A stretch of DNA of 64,000 bases, taken from NCBI RefSeq assembly GCF_900583165.1, contig NZ_UTKY01000001.1, forward strand, positions 248,001 to 312,000, written 5' to 3'. A model generated the notes under the pieces. It ran no database searches. It saw only the letters and a list, made by a program, of their open reading frames with translations, and had not been told where the DNA came from. Each line of letters starts with the position of its first letter. The stretch's first letter is position 1. This document shows, piece by piece, positions 28,340-38,549 of the stretch. Origin of the DNA: Pseudomonas viridiflava (GTDB taxonomy: Bacteria > Pseudomonadota > Gammaproteobacteria > Pseudomonadales > Pseudomonadaceae). The position numbers and the translations under genes are program-made.

Positions 28340-29062
28340 ATGAAACGTCCAAGTGGTCGCGTTGCCGATCAGCTCCGCTCGATCCGCATCACCCGCAACT
28401 ACACCAAACACGCCGAGGGCTCTGTACTGGTCGAGTTTGGCGATACCAAGGTTATCTGCACTGTCAGCGTTGAAAATGGCGTGCCGCGTTTCCTTAAAGG
28501 CCAGGGCCAGGGTTGGTTGACCGCCGAATACGGCATGCTGCCGCGTGCGACCGGCGAGCGTAACCAGCGTGAAGCCAGCCGTGGCAAGCAAGGCGGGCGC
28601 ACCCTGGAAATCCAGCGTCTGATCGGCCGTTCGCTGCGCGCAGCCCTGGACATGTCCAAGCTGGGCGACGTGACCCTGTACGTCGACTGCGACGTTATCC
28701 AGGCTGACGGCGGCACCCGCACCGCGTCCATCACTGGCGCCATGGTGGCGCTCGTTGACGCGCTCAAAGTGATCAAGAAGCGCGGCGGCCTCAAGGGCGG
28801 CGACCCGCTCAAGCAAATGATCGCTGCCGTATCGGTAGGCATGTATCAGGGCGAGCCTGTGCTGGACCTGGACTACCTGGAAGACTCGGCCGCCGAGACC
28901 GACCTGAACGTGGTCATGACCAGTACCGGTGGTTTCATTGAAGTGCAGGGTACCGCTGAAGGCGCGCCATTCCAGCCGGCCGAGCTGAATGCCATGCTGG
29001 CCCTGGCCCAGAAGGGCATGACCGAAATTTTCGAACTGCAGAACGCCGCACTGGCTGACTGA
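28340..29062 (+). CDS. rph: Ribonuclease PH
   Basis: 240 residues from ATG 28340 ([15 protein letters not shown]), standard length. Family motifs are [17 protein letters not shown], the [31 protein letters not shown] region and the [17 protein letters not shown] block. The phosphorolytic exonuclease trims 3' ends of tRNA precursors and other RNAs using phosphate. It begins just downstream of a TATAAT and is followed by a small membrane protein gene after 22 bases. Confidence 0.97.
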   Translation: MKRPSGRVADQLRSIRITRNYTKHAEGSVLVEFGDTKVICTVSVENGVPRFLKGQGQGWLTAEYGMLPRATGERNQREASRGKQGGRTLEIQRLIGRSLRAALDMSKLGDVTLYVDCDVIQADGGTRTASITGAMVALVDALKVIKKRGGLKGGDPLKQMIAAVSVGMYQGEPVLDLDYLEDSAAETDLNVVMTSTGGFIEVQGTAEGAPFQPAELNAMLALAQKGMTEIFELQNAALAD

Positions 29063-29084
29063 GCCGGCTTCAAGGAGAAACGCC

Positions 29085-29453
29085 ATGAGTGACAGCCAAT
29101 TGCCTGTGCCCACCCCGTCCTACGAGGCGCGCCAGGGTGCGATGTTGTGTCATTTCGCGGCGTTTCTGGGGTTTGTCTTCCCGTTCGGCAGCGTTATTGG
29201 GCCGTTGATCCTGTGGCAGCTCAAGAAAGAGAAGGATGCGTTCATCGATGATCAAGGCAAGGAGGCCTTGAACTTCCAGATCACCGTGGCCATCGCCTGG
29301 ATTGTTTCCATGGTGCTGGCATTCGCGGTGATCGGGTTTTTCCTGATGATCGTGCTGGTGATCGCCACCCTGGTGCTGACGATCATTGGCGGCATCAAGG
29401 CCAATCAGGGCGTCGCCTATCGTTATCCCTTGACCTGGCGGCTGGTCAAATAA
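29085..29453 (+). CDS. DUF4870 small membrane protein
   Basis: 122 residues with three predicted helices: CHFAAFLGFVFPFGSVIGPLILW, then FQITVAIAWIVSMVLAFAVIGFF continuing into MIVLVIATLVLTIIGGIKA. The DUF4870 hallmark DDQGKEALNFQIT lies between the first two. A good ribosome site, AAGGAG, precedes the ATG. The function is unknown. It probably shares the rph transcript, which ends at the following terminator. Confidence 0.9.
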   Translation: MSDSQLPVPTPSYEARQGAMLCHFAAFLGFVFPFGSVIGPLILWQLKKEKDAFIDDQGKEALNFQITVAIAWIVSMVLAFAVIGFFLMIVLVIATLVLTIIGGIKANQGVAYRYPLTWRLVK

Positions 29454-29463
29454 TGAACGCCCA

Positions 29464-29497
29464 CAAAAAAACCGACAGCGATGTCGGTTTTTTTGTG
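29464..29497. terminator. Bidirectional terminator between the DUF4870 gene and crc
   Basis: AAAAAAACCGACA-GCGA-TGTCGGTTTTTTT: a GC stem with A-run before and T-run after, placed between convergent genes. Confidence 0.92.
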
Positions 29498-29511
29498 CCT
29501 GGAAAAAGACC

Positions 29512-30291
29512 TTAAATGGTCAGAGTCCAGTCGTAGTCCACGATCAGCGGCGCATGCTGCGAGAAGCGCGGCTGGCGCGGCAGGCGTGCGCTACGCACGA
29601 ACCGGCGCAGACCTGGGGTCAGCAACTGGTAGTCGAAACGCCAGCCCAGGTTGAGCATCTCAGCCTGTTCGTTGTCGGGCCACCAGCTGTACTGGTCGCC
29701 TTCGCGGCTGACTTCGCGCAGGGCATCCACATACCCCATGTTGCCGACAATCTCGTCCATCCAGGCCCGTTCCGGCGCCAGGAAGCCCGGGGATTGCTGG
29801 CTGTCGCGCCAGTTTTTGATATCCAGCTTTTGTTGCGCAACGTAGAGCGAGCCACAATAAATGTACTCGCGACGTTTGCGCCGCTGTTTATCCAGGTAAC
29901 GGGCGAAATCGTCCATTAGCTTGAACTTCTGGTTCAAGTCTTCATCGCCGTTCTGCCCCGAAGGAAGCAGCAAGGTCGCGATGCTGACCTTATCGAAATC
30001 GGCTTGCAGGTAGCGCCCGTAGCGGTCGGCTGTCTCGAAGCCGAGGCCGCTGATGACCGCCTTGGGTTGCAACCGCGAATACAAAGCCACGCCACCTTGG
30101 GTGGGCACTTCGGCATCGCAGGCATAAAGGAAGTAGCCATCCAGTTGGAAGGCTGGGTCGTCCAGTTCAAAGGCGGAGGCGCGGGTATCCTGCAGGCAGA
30201 TAACGTCGGCATTCTGGGCTTGCAGCCAACTGAGCAAACCACGCTCGACTGCAGCCTGAATACCATTAACGTTCACACTGATGATCCGCAT
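29512..30291 (-). CDS. crc: Catabolite repression control protein Crc
   Basis: 259 residues, exactly the length of P. aeruginosa Crc. The fold is that of exonuclease III/AP endonucleases (MRIISVNVNGIQAAVERG, ADVICLQDTRAS, PLIVDYDW), but catalytic positions differ: the usual LQE is LQD, and the C-terminal SDH is changed to QHAPLIVDY. Crc works with Hfq to block translation of mRNAs with A-rich sites and so sets the order of carbon-source use. Polyamine and amino-acid catabolic genes elsewhere in the window are the kind of targets it controls. It is divergent from pyrE. Confidence 0.96.
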   Translation of the reverse strand: MRIISVNVNGIQAAVERGLLSWLQAQNADVICLQDTRASAFELDDPAFQLDGYFLYACDAEVPTQGGVALYSRLQPKAVISGLGFETADRYGRYLQADFDKVSIATLLLPSGQNGDEDLNQKFKLMDDFARYLDKQRRKRREYIYCGSLYVAQQKLDIKNWRDSQQSPGFLAPERAWMDEIVGNMGYVDALREVSREGDQYSWWPDNEQAEMLNLGWRFDYQLLTPGLRRFVRSARLPRQPRFSQHAPLIVDYDWTLTI

Positions 30292-30312
30292 AAATGGCCC
30301 CAAAAATCGCGT

Positions 30313-30344
30313 GCGTGTATGATACACGCCGTCTAACTAATTAG
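30313..30344. promoter_or_regulatory. Palindromic crc/pyrE divergent control region
   Basis: A perfect palindrome with arms GCGTGTA/TACACGC around TGA (30313-30329) gives a -10-like TATGAT on plus and TATCAT on minus. A second palindrome, CTAATTAG, lies at 30337-30344. Matching -35 boxes are weak, so this is a candidate shared promoter or operator. Confidence 0.35.
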
Positions 30345-30373
30345 CTAAATCCGTGGTATCTGAGGCTTTTTTC

Positions 30374-31018
30374 ATGCAGGCGTATCAACGCGATTTCATT
30401 CGTTTTGCCATCGATCGCGGCGTTTTGCGCTTCGGTGAGTTCACCCTCAAGTCCGGGCGTACCAGCCCGTATTTCTTCAATGCAGGCTTGTTCAACTCGG
30501 GTTCGGCCCTGGCTCAACTGGGTCGTTTCTACGCGGCAGCCATTGTTGAAAGCGGTATTTCCTTCGACGTACTGTTCGGTCCAGCCTATAAGGGCATCCC
30601 CCTGGCGGCCGCGACGGCTGTGGCGTTGGCCGAACATCACGAGCGGGATCTGCCGTGGTGCTTCAACCGCAAAGAAGCCAAGGCCCATGGCGAAGGTGGC
30701 AGCCTGGTGGGCGCGCCGCTCACGGGTGATGTGCTGATCATCGACGATGTGATCACCGCCGGCACCGCGATTCGTGAAGTGATGCAGATCATCGCTTCCC
30801 AGGACGGCGCCAAGGCGGCCGGCGTGCTGATCGCGCTGAACCGCCAGGAGCGTGGCAATGGTGAATTGTCGGCGATCCAGGAAGTGGAGCGCGATTTCGG
30901 TATTCCGGTGGTGAGCATCGTGTCGTTGAACCAGGTGTTGCAGTTCCTGGAAGATGACCCGCAGCTTAAGCAGCATTTGCCGGCTGTTCGCGCCTACCGC
31001 GAGCAGTTTGGCGTTTGA
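30374..31018 (+). CDS. pyrE: Orotate phosphoribosyltransferase
   Basis: 214 residues from ATG 30374 ([13 protein letters not shown]); the longer frame from 30353 adds residues unlike the family. The PRPP-binding motif [16 protein letters not shown] and the FKDE-equivalent loop ([13 protein letters not shown]) are intact. It makes OMP from orotate and PRPP in pyrimidine synthesis. Divergent from crc, an arrangement conserved in Pseudomonas. Confidence 0.97.
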   Translation: MQAYQRDFIRFAIDRGVLRFGEFTLKSGRTSPYFFNAGLFNSGSALAQLGRFYAAAIVESGISFDVLFGPAYKGIPLAAATAVALAEHHERDLPWCFNRKEAKAHGEGGSLVGAPLTGDVLIIDDVITAGTAIREVMQIIASQDGAKAAGVLIALNRQERGNGELSAIQEVERDFGIPVVSIVSLNQVLQFLEDDPQLKQHLPAVRAYREQFGV

Positions 31019-31046
31019 CACAGATCTTGCGGTGTTAGCGGGCTTG

Positions 31047-31074
31047 TGTGGGAGGGGGCAAGCCCCCTCCCACA
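31047..31074. repeat. Single REP palindrome
   Basis: TGTGGGAGGGGGC and its exact inverse meet around AA. It lies between pyrE and argB, upstream of the shared terminator. Confidence 0.8.
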
Positions 31075-31104
31075 TTTGGAGCTCCAGTGTTTTCAAGCCC
31101 GCAT

Positions 31105-31143
31105 AAAAAGGCCCCGCTCAATCAGATTGAGCGGGGCCTTTTA
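31105..31143. terminator. Bidirectional terminator between pyrE and argB
   Basis: AAAAAGGCCCCGCTCAAT, a short loop, then the inverse ATTGAGCGGGGCCTTTT. It is a long GC stem with A- and T-runs between convergent genes. Confidence 0.95.
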
Positions 31144-31153
31144 TTTGCAGCGG

Positions 31154-32059
<906 letters not shown>

Positions 32060-32078
32060 TCAGGGCTCCGGTAGAAAA

Positions 32079-33476
32079 TCAGAACGGTAATTGGAGATCA
32101 GGGGCAACACGTTTCAACTGGGCGTGGAACACGTCCTTGATGCGCTGCAACTCAGCCTCGGTATCCGCCTCGAAACGCAGCACCAGCACCGGTGTGGTGT
32201 TGGACGCGCGAACCAGGCCCCAGCCTTTGGCGTAATCGACTCGCACACCATCAATGGTGGTCAGGTTGGCGCCTTCGCCCCATTGCGCATCGTGCAGTGC
32301 GTCAATGATGCTGAATTTGCTCTCCTCGGTCACATGGATATTGATCTCGGGCGTAGAAATATCATTCGGGAAGGTCTGGAACAGCTCTTCGGCCGAGGAT
32401 TTTTCCTTGCTGAGGATCTCCAGCAGACGAGCGGCGCTGTAAATGCCGTCGTCAAAGCCGAACCAACGTTCCTTGAAGAACACGTGACCGCTCATTTCAC
32501 CGGCCAACAGGGCGCCGGTTTCCTTCATTTTCTTTTTGATCAACGAGTGACCGGTCTTCCACATTAGCGGGCGGCCGCCATATTCCTTGATCAGCGGTGT
32601 GAGCCGGCGCGTGCACTTCACGTCGAAGATGATTTCGGCGTTGGGGTTGCGTGCCACCACGTCACGGGCGAACAGCATCAGCAGGCGGTCCGGGAACACG
32701 ATTTCGCCGGTCTCGGTGACAACGCCTACGCGGTCGCCGTCGCCGTCAAAGGCCAGGCCCACGTCAGCCCCGGTTTCCTTGACCTTGGCGATCAGGTCTA
32801 CCAGGTTTTCAGGCTTGCCCGGGTCCGGGTGGTGGTTGGGAAAGTTACCGTCGACTTCGCAGAACAGCGGGATCACTTCGCAGTTCAGGGCTTCGAGCAG
32901 TTGCGGGGCGATCACTCCCGCCGCGCCGTTGCCGCAGTCAACCACCACTTTGAGGCGGCGCGCGAGCTTGACGTCGCGGGTAATTTCGTCGGAGTAGCGC
33001 TGCAGGATGTCGACCTTGGTGATGCTGCCCTGGCCGCTGGTCAGGTCGTTGGTCTTCAGGCGGGTGTGCAGGGCCTGGATCTGCTCGTTGGCGAGGGTGT
33101 CGCCAGCAATGACGATCTTGAAGCCATTGTAGTCCGACGGGTTATGACTGCCGGTGAGCATCACGCCCGATTTGCCGGCCAGTACGTTAGCGGCGTAATA
33201 CAGCGCAGGCGTTGGCACCAGGCCGACATCGCTGACATGGCAGCCACTGTCGGCCAGGCCCTGGATCAGTTGTTCCACCAGCTCGGGGCCGGACAGGCGA
33301 CCGTCACGGCCGACCGATACATTCGGCTCGCCCTGGGCCAGGCTTTGGGAGCCAATGGCGCGGCCGATCCAGTAGGCGGTTTCGGCGGTCAGGGTCTTGG
33401 GCACCACGCCACGAATGTCGTAGGCGCGAAAGATGCTGTCGGGGAATGTCGGGGCTACTCGGGCTGCGGTAGTCAT
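32079..33476 (-). CDS. algC: Phosphomannomutase/phosphoglucomutase AlgC
   Basis: 465 residues. The phosphoserine loop GVMLTGSHNPSDYNGFK puts the catalytic serine at residue 110 (108 in P. aeruginosa). The metal loop DGDGDRVG and the sugar-binding GEMSGHVFF are present. The enzyme interconverts 1- and 6-phosphates of mannose and glucose and so feeds alginate, LPS and other exopolysaccharides. A 263-base gap upstream holds a candidate envelope-stress promoter. It is followed closely by argB. Confidence 0.97.
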   Translation of the reverse strand: MTTAARVAPTFPDSIFRAYDIRGVVPKTLTAETAYWIGRAIGSQSLAQGEPNVSVGRDGRLSGPELVEQLIQGLADSGCHVSDVGLVPTPALYYAANVLAGKSGVMLTGSHNPSDYNGFKIVIAGDTLANEQIQALHTRLKTNDLTSGQGSITKVDILQRYSDEITRDVKLARRLKVVVDCGNGAAGVIAPQLLEALNCEVIPLFCEVDGNFPNHHPDPGKPENLVDLIAKVKETGADVGLAFDGDGDRVGVVTETGEIVFPDRLLMLFARDVVARNPNAEIIFDVKCTRRLTPLIKEYGGRPLMWKTGHSLIKKKMKETGALLAGEMSGHVFFKERWFGFDDGIYSAARLLEILSKEKSSAEELFQTFPNDISTPEINIHVTEESKFSIIDALHDAQWGEGANLTTIDGVRVDYAKGWGLVRASNTTPVLVLRFEADTEAELQRIKDVFHAQLKRVAPDLQLPF

Positions 33477-33548
33477 CGCGGGGGAAACTCCATCTGAAAG
33501 GGGCTAGGCTGGCCGTAAAGCGGCTGACCGGCAGGCTCAAACTGAAGG

Positions 33549-33576
33549 GTATGACGGCTTTTTCAGCGCAGAGTTC
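33549..33576 (-). promoter_or_regulatory. Candidate AlgU (sigma-22)-type promoter for algC
   Basis: Read on the minus strand: GAACTC, 16 bases, TCATA. This resembles GAACTT-N16/17-TCTGA. It lies about 70 bases before the algC start. P. aeruginosa algC is known to respond to AlgT/U and AlgR. No clear AlgR box (CCGTTCGTC) was found in this gap. Confidence 0.4.
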
Positions 33577-33739
33577 GTAGTGCAAAAGTGCCATCGCAGC
33601 AATGGCTCGCTGCTGTCTTTGGCGTAATGCATTGATTTCACAAGGGAAATCCCGCTGGTTAAGTGCGCGCATTCTTCATCCTGAAAGCCTTGCGGGGGCG
33701 TCGGGCCGGGCTTGGGGTGCCCGGCCTGATTCAGCTTAG

Positions 33740-34195
33740 TCAGTGGCTGCCGGAATGCCCAAAACCGCCTGCGCCGCGTTGTGTTTCATCAAATTGCTCA
33801 ACCAGCTCGAAGTGCGCCTGCACCACGGGCACCAGTACAAGCTGGGCGATGCGCTCGCCGATGGCGATGTTGAAGGCGGTCTGGCCACGGTTCCAGCACG
33901 ACACCATCAGCTCGCCTTGGTAGTCCGAGTCGATCAAGCCCACCAGGTTGCCCAGTACGATGCCGTGTTTGTGGCCCAGGCCCGAGCGCGGCAGGATCAG
34001 CGCCGCCAGGCCTGGGTCGCCGACATAGATCGACAGGCCGGTCGGGATCAGGATGGTCTGGCCCGGTTCAAGGACAGTGTCTTCCTTGAGCATGGCACGC
34101 AGGTCCAGGCCGGCGGAGCCAGGGGTGGCGTAGGCCGGCAGGGGGAAGTCGGTGCCGATGCGGGGGTCGAGGATCTTGGCTTGCAAAGCGTGCAT
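33740..34195 (-). CDS. dut: Deoxyuridine triphosphatase
   Basis: 151 residues, standard size. The five dUTPase motifs are visible: [43 protein letters not shown] and the C-terminal [10 protein letters not shown]. It hydrolyses dUTP to dUMP and keeps uracil out of DNA. It starts five bases after coaBC, the order conserved in enterobacteria and pseudomonads. Confidence 0.97.
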   Translation of the reverse strand: MHALQAKILDPRIGTDFPLPAYATPGSAGLDLRAMLKEDTVLEPGQTILIPTGLSIYVGDPGLAALILPRSGLGHKHGIVLGNLVGLIDSDYQGELMVSCWNRGQTAFNIAIGERIAQLVLVPVVQAHFELVEQFDETQRGAGGFGHSGSH

Positions 34196-34200
34196 TGAAA

Positions 34201-35409
34201 TTAAACCTGGTTCAGCCGTTGGGCGATAAAAGAGATCAGTTGGCGGGCAATCTTGCCCTTGCTGGTCTGGGCGAAAAGGGTGGCGCGCAGCTCGCGGTCG
34301 ATCACGCTGCAGGCGTTTTCCTCGCTGTTGAAGCCGATGCTCGGGTTGGCGACATCATTGGCAACGATCAGGTCGAGGTTTTTGTCTTTCAGCTTGCGTG
34401 CGGCGTAGTCCAGCAGGTGCTCGGTCTCGGCGGCAAAACCGACGCTGAATGGACGGTCCGGACGGGTGGCGATGGTTGCCAGGATGTCCGGGTTGCGCAC
34501 CATTTGCAGGAGCAGGCCGTCGCCGCTTGTAGGGTCTTTCTTGAGCTTTTGCGGGGCAACGACTTCCGGGCGGTAATCCGCAACCGCAGCCGAGGCGATA
34601 AACAGGTCGCACGGAATGGCCGCCTCGCAGGCCGCCAGCATGTCCCGGGCGCTGACTACGTCGATTCGCGTGACCCGATCCGGGGTCGGCAAATGCACCG
34701 GGCCGGTGATCAGGGTAACGCGTGCGCCTGCCTCAACCGCCGCTTCTGCCAACGCAAAGCCCATTTTCCCTGAGCTATGGTTGGTGATGTAGCGCACCGG
34801 GTCGATGTTTTCCTGGGTCGGGCCGGCGGTGATCAGCACGTGCTTGCCGGTCAGGGCCAAGTGTTGGAAGCAGTCGGCGGCGCACAGCGCCAGGTCAGTG
34901 GCTTCGAGCATTCGGCCCATGCCCACGTCGCCGCAGGCCTGGCTGCCAGATGCCGGGCCGAACACCTTGAGGCCACGACTTTGCAGGAGTTGGGTGTTGG
35001 CCTGGGTGGCCGGGTCGCGCCACATGGCTTGGTTCATGGCCGGGGCAATGGCGACGGTGGCGTCGGTGGCCAGTACCAGGGTGGTGAGCAGGTCATCGGC
35101 GATGCCCTGGGCCAGGCGGGCGATCAGGTCGGCGGTGGCCGGCGCGATCAACACCAGGTCGGCCCACTTGGCCAGCTCGATATGGCCCATGGCAGCTTCG
35201 GCCGCCGGGTCCAGCAGGTCCAGGTGAACCGGGTGACCGGACAGGGCCTGCATGGTCAGCGGGGTGATGAACTCACTGCCACCGTGGGTCATGACGACGC
35301 GCACTTCGGCGCCTTGGTCCAGGAGCCTGCGAACCAGTTCTGCGCTCTTATAGGCGGCAATGCCGCCGCCGACGCCGAGAACGATGCGTTTCCGATACAG
35401 ACGCTGCAT
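34201..35409 (-). CDS. coaBC: Bifunctional CoaBC (phosphopantothenoylcysteine synthetase/decarboxylase)
   Basis: 402 residues. The N-terminal CoaC flavoprotein half has [23 protein letters not shown] and the Cys-containing lid [14 protein letters not shown]. The C-terminal CoaB half starts around [20 protein letters not shown] and carries [10 protein letters not shown]. It joins cysteine to phosphopantothenate (CTP-dependent) and decarboxylates the product on the way to coenzyme A. Divergent from radC and leading dut. Confidence 0.97.
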   Translation of the reverse strand: MQRLYRKRIVLGVGGGIAAYKSAELVRRLLDQGAEVRVVMTHGGSEFITPLTMQALSGHPVHLDLLDPAAEAAMGHIELAKWADLVLIAPATADLIARLAQGIADDLLTTLVLATDATVAIAPAMNQAMWRDPATQANTQLLQSRGLKVFGPASGSQACGDVGMGRMLEATDLALCAADCFQHLALTGKHVLITAGPTQENIDPVRYITNHSSGKMGFALAEAAVEAGARVTLITGPVHLPTPDRVTRIDVVSARDMLAACEAAIPCDLFIASAAVADYRPEVVAPQKLKKDPTSGDGLLLQMVRNPDILATIATRPDRPFSVGFAAETEHLLDYAARKLKDKNLDLIVANDVANPSIGFNSEENACSVIDRELRATLFAQTSKGKIARQLISFIAQRLNQV

Positions 35410-35551
35410 TGGTTTGCCTTTCCAGTTCAGTGATGCCAGTTCAGTGACGCCTGCGATGCCCCCTCCCCAGGTGAAATCGCACGCAAAAAGAGGGCCTACG
35501 ATAACACAGCGTCCGCCTGGCTACAGTGGCGCACATACACAGGGAGATGGG

Positions 35552-36226
35552 ATGAGCATTCGCGATTGGCCGGTAGCAGAACGACCACGGGAGAAATTGC
35601 TGGAATGGGGCGCGGCGAGTTTGTCCGATGCCGAATTGTTGGCGATCTTCCTGCGTACGGGGGTTGCGGGCAGAAGCGCTGTAGACCTGGCCCGCCATCT
35701 GCTGACGCAGTTTGGTGGCTTACGGCCTTTGCTGGAGGCCAGTCAGACGGTGTTCAGCCAGCATCTGGGTCTGGGCCCGGCAAAATTTGCCCAGTTGCAG
35801 GCGGTGTTGGAAATGTCCCGGCGTCATATGGCTGAGAGGCTGCGCGTGGATTCGGCGCTGGAAAGCCCGGTCGCCGTGCGTAATTACCTCAAGGCTCTGT
35901 TGCGTCATGAGCCCCATGAAATATTCGGCTGCCTGTTTCTTGATTCCAAGCATCGAGTGTTGGGGTTTGAGGCTTTGTTTCAGGGCACCATCGACGGTGC
36001 GGTGGTGTACCCCCGACAAGTGGTCAAGCGTGCCTTGGCTTACAACGCGGCGGCGTTGATCCTGTGCCACAACCATCCTTCTGGGAGTGTGGAACCCAGT
36101 GCGGCCGATCGAAGATTGACCAAGCTGTTGCAAAAAGCCTTGGAAGTGGTGGATGTGCGGGTGCTGGACCACATCATCGTCGGCGATGGTGACCCACTGT
36201 CGATGGCGGAATATGGGTGGATGTAA
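35552..36226 (+). CDS. radC: RadC family JAB/MPN domain protein
   Basis: 224 residues from ATG 35552, supported by GGGAGA just upstream ([17 protein letters not shown]). An N-terminal helix-hairpin-helix-like part precedes the JAMM metal site, [14 protein letters not shown]. Despite its name, RadC is not shown to be a core repair enzyme; the fold suggests a metal-dependent hydrolase. Its position opposite coaBC is conserved in gammaproteobacteria. Confidence 0.94.
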   Translation: MSIRDWPVAERPREKLLEWGAASLSDAELLAIFLRTGVAGRSAVDLARHLLTQFGGLRPLLEASQTVFSQHLGLGPAKFAQLQAVLEMSRRHMAERLRVDSALESPVAVRNYLKALLRHEPHEIFGCLFLDSKHRVLGFEALFQGTIDGAVVYPRQVVKRALAYNAAALILCHNHPSGSVEPSAADRRLTKLLQKALEVVDVRVLDHIIVGDGDPLSMAEYGWM

Positions 36227-36246
36227 CCCCGCCCCAAGGGGCGGGG
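36227..36246. other. GC-only perfect palindrome between radC and the peptide-binding protein gene
   Basis: CCCCGCCCC-AA-GGGGCGGGG immediately follows the radC stop codon. It has no T-run, so it is a hairpin rather than a classical terminator. It lies between convergent genes. Confidence 0.6.
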
Positions 36247-36253
36247 GAGGTGC

Positions 36254-37846
36254 TCAGGGCTTGACGCTGACCTTCGAGAAGTCCTGGCGCCCGAACGGGC
36301 TCACCTGGTAACCCTCGACATTCTTGCGTGCCAGGGCGAACGCCGTCGGGTGCGCCAGGGGCAGCCACAATGCCTGTTGCTGGATCTGCGCTTGGGCCTG
36401 CTGATACAGCTTGCTGCGCACCCCTTGTTCGCTGGTGGTCTTGCCGGCACTGATCAGTTTGTCCAGCGCAGGGTCGCAGTAGCGGGCGAAGTTGGTGCCG
36501 GATTTCACCGCCGCGCAAGAGAACTGCGGGGTCAGGAAGTTATCCGGGTCGCCGTTGTCGCCGGCCCAGCCCATGAACAACAGATCGTGCTCGCCAGCCT
36601 TGGCGCGACGGATCAGCTCGCCCCATTCGATCACGCGGATCTCGGCCTGGATGCCGACCTTGGCCAGATCCGCCTGTAACAGCTGTGCGCCGAGGTTTGG
36701 GTTGGGGTTCAGCAGGCTGCCGGTGGGGCGTGTCCAAATCGTAGTCTTGAAGCCGTCCTTGAGCCCAGCGCGGTCTAGGAGGGCTTTGGCTTTGGCCAAG
36801 TCCTGTGGATAACCCGGCAAATCCTTGGCGTAGCTCCAGGTGTTGGGTGGGTAAGGGCCGTTGGCGGTTTCGGCGGTGCCTTCAAATACGGCCTTGAGGT
36901 AACTGGCCTTGTCGAAGGCCAGGTTGATTGCCTGGCGCACTTCGGGCTTATCCAGCGGTGGATGTTGGCTGTTGATGGCCACGAAAGCGGTCATGAAGGC
37001 GGCGGTTTTCTCGACTTTAAGCGCCGCGTCTTTTTCGGCTTCGCCGACATCCAGCGGCTTGGGCGACAGGGCGATCTGGCATTCATTGCGGTGCAGTTTC
37101 TGCAGGCGCACGTTGGCGTCCGGTGTGATGGCGAAGATCAAGTTATCCACAGTCGGTTTGCCGGCGAAGTAGTCCGGGTTGGCCTTGTAGCGAACCACGG
37201 CGTCTTTCTGAAAGCGCACGAAAACGAACGGCCCGGTGCCGATGGGTTGGCTGTTGAGCTTCTCTGGCGTGCCGGCCTTGAGCAGTTTGTCGGCGTATTC
37301 CGCCGGGTAGATCGAGGCAAAGCCCATGCTCAGGGCGGCCAGGAAGGTGGAGTCGGCGTGATCCAGGGTGAAGCGCACCGTCAGCGGGTCGAGGGCGTCG
37401 ATCTTCTTGACCAGCGTTGGCAGTTGCAGCGACTGCGCATGGGGGAAGCCGCTCTGGGCGATCTTGTGCCATGGGTTGGCCGGGTCGAGCATGCGTTCGA
37501 AGCTGAAGCGTACGTCTTCAGCGGTCAGGCTGCGGCTTGGAGTGAAATAGTCGGTGCGATGGAATTTCACATCTGGGTGGAGTTTGAAGGTGTAAGTCAG
37601 GCCGTCCGGCGAGACTTCCCAGCTGTCCGCCAAGCTTGGCACCAGTTTGCCACTGGCTGCGTCGAACTCCACCAGGCGGTTCATCAGTACATCGGCCGAG
37701 GCGTTGGTGGTGGTCAGCGAGTTGTATTGCACCACATCGAACCCTTCGGGGCTGGCCTCGGTGCAGACGCTCAGGTTGCTGGCGGCAGAGGCCAGCGGCG
37801 CGATAAAGAGAGGGGCTAGCAACAGCGGTAGGGCAGCGAGGCGCAT
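36254..37846 (-). CDS. Periplasmic dipeptide/oligopeptide-binding protein (SBP family 5)
   Basis: 530 residues with a cleavable signal (MRLAALPLLLAPLFIAPLASA). The mature protein has the DppA-like start SNLSVCTEASPEGFDVVQY, then LVPSLADSWEVSPDGLTYTF and the ending typical of cluster 5 solute-binding proteins (LWLPLAHPTAFALARKNVEGY). It should bind short peptides, or possibly haem as DppA does, and deliver them to an ABC permease. No permease or ATPase gene is next to it, so it must use one encoded elsewhere. Confidence 0.93.
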   Translation of the reverse strand: MRLAALPLLLAPLFIAPLASAASNLSVCTEASPEGFDVVQYNSLTTTNASADVLMNRLVEFDAASGKLVPSLADSWEVSPDGLTYTFKLHPDVKFHRTDYFTPSRSLTAEDVRFSFERMLDPANPWHKIAQSGFPHAQSLQLPTLVKKIDALDPLTVRFTLDHADSTFLAALSMGFASIYPAEYADKLLKAGTPEKLNSQPIGTGPFVFVRFQKDAVVRYKANPDYFAGKPTVDNLIFAITPDANVRLQKLHRNECQIALSPKPLDVGEAEKDAALKVEKTAAFMTAFVAINSQHPPLDKPEVRQAINLAFDKASYLKAVFEGTAETANGPYPPNTWSYAKDLPGYPQDLAKAKALLDRAGLKDGFKTTIWTRPTGSLLNPNPNLGAQLLQADLAKVGIQAEIRVIEWGELIRRAKAGEHDLLFMGWAGDNGDPDNFLTPQFSCAAVKSGTNFARYCDPALDKLISAGKTTSEQGVRSKLYQQAQAQIQQQALWLPLAHPTAFALARKNVEGYQVSPFGRQDFSKVSVKP

Positions 37847-38304
37847 GGTCGGTTTCCTTTGCAGATCGAAGGCCCATCTGCGAGTGCAGTCTGGAAAAGT
37901 CCTACCGTAGTGCTCAGATTGATAAATGACTAGCCCATTTTTGCCTGTGCTTTTGCCTCAAATGCTGTTTTGATGACGCCTCAGCGTGTTTCGTCGAGCA
38001 CTTAAGTGTGCCTGTGGGCGCTGATAATCATTCTGTGCGACGAGCGGTCGGCTGTGACAGCGGCCCCTCCTGGCAACGGCTTAGACGTGTTTTGCCGAGA
38101 TTTACTGCGGTAAAAACACACGGGCTGTTGTTGCACTGGGGTCTTTCTGGTATAAAGCAGCGCTCTTTTCTAGGGGCCCGGTTCCTTCGCTTGTAGGTGT
38201 AGCCGGTAAGACCCTAAAGAAACGCGGCGCCTGGCGCCAAATGACTGAGAGATTAAGCGGCCAACCCATGCCGGGTTGGGCATGTGGTTTTAGAGGGCTG
38301 AGGC
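37847..38304. other. 458-base gene-free stretch with the rpmB promoter and leader
   Basis: It holds the upstream region of the binding-protein gene (left) and the rpmB promoter plus a leader of about 140 bases (right). A 62-codon open frame at 38008-38196 lacks a ribosome site or recognisable product and crosses the promoter. Nothing else is seen. Confidence 0.7.
38128..38156 (+). promoter_or_regulatory. Promoter of rpmB-rpmG
   Basis: TTGTTG, a 17-base spacer, then TATAAA, preceded by TGG as an extended -10. Transcription would begin near 38163 and give a leader of about 140 bases with GC-rich inverted repeats (38226-38238; 38261-38279). Confidence 0.55.
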
Positions 38305-38538
38305 ATGTCGAGAGTCTGTCAAGTTACCGGTAAGGGTCCGGTGACTGGGAATAACATTTCCCACGCAAATAACAAAACCCGTCGTCGTTTCCTGCCGAAC
38401 CTGCAGCATCACCGCTTCTGGGTTGAAGAAGAGAAACGTTTTGTTCGCCTGCGTGTATCTGCTAAAGGCATGCGCATCATCGACAAGCGTGGCATCACTG
38501 TCGTGCTGGCCGAAATCCGCCGCGCTGGCAAGATCTAA
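38305..38538 (+). CDS. rpmB: 50S ribosomal protein L28
   Basis: 77 residues with the L28 start ([19 protein letters not shown]) and the [15 protein letters not shown] block. It is a basic large-subunit protein. rpmG follows after 11 bases in the universal rpmB-rpmG operon. Confidence 0.98.
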   Translation: MSRVCQVTGKGPVTGNNISHANNKTRRRFLPNLQHHRFWVEEEKRFVRLRVSAKGMRIIDKRGITVVLAEIRRAGKI

Positions 38539-38549
38539 GGAGCTCTATC

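Noticed and set aside
29512..30291. Exonuclease III / AP endonuclease as the product of this gene
   Set aside because: Catalytic positions differ and the 259-residue length and crc-pyrE context fit Crc.
38008..38196. 62-codon open frame upstream of rpmB
   Set aside because: It crosses the rpmB promoter, lacks a ribosome site and resembles nothing known.
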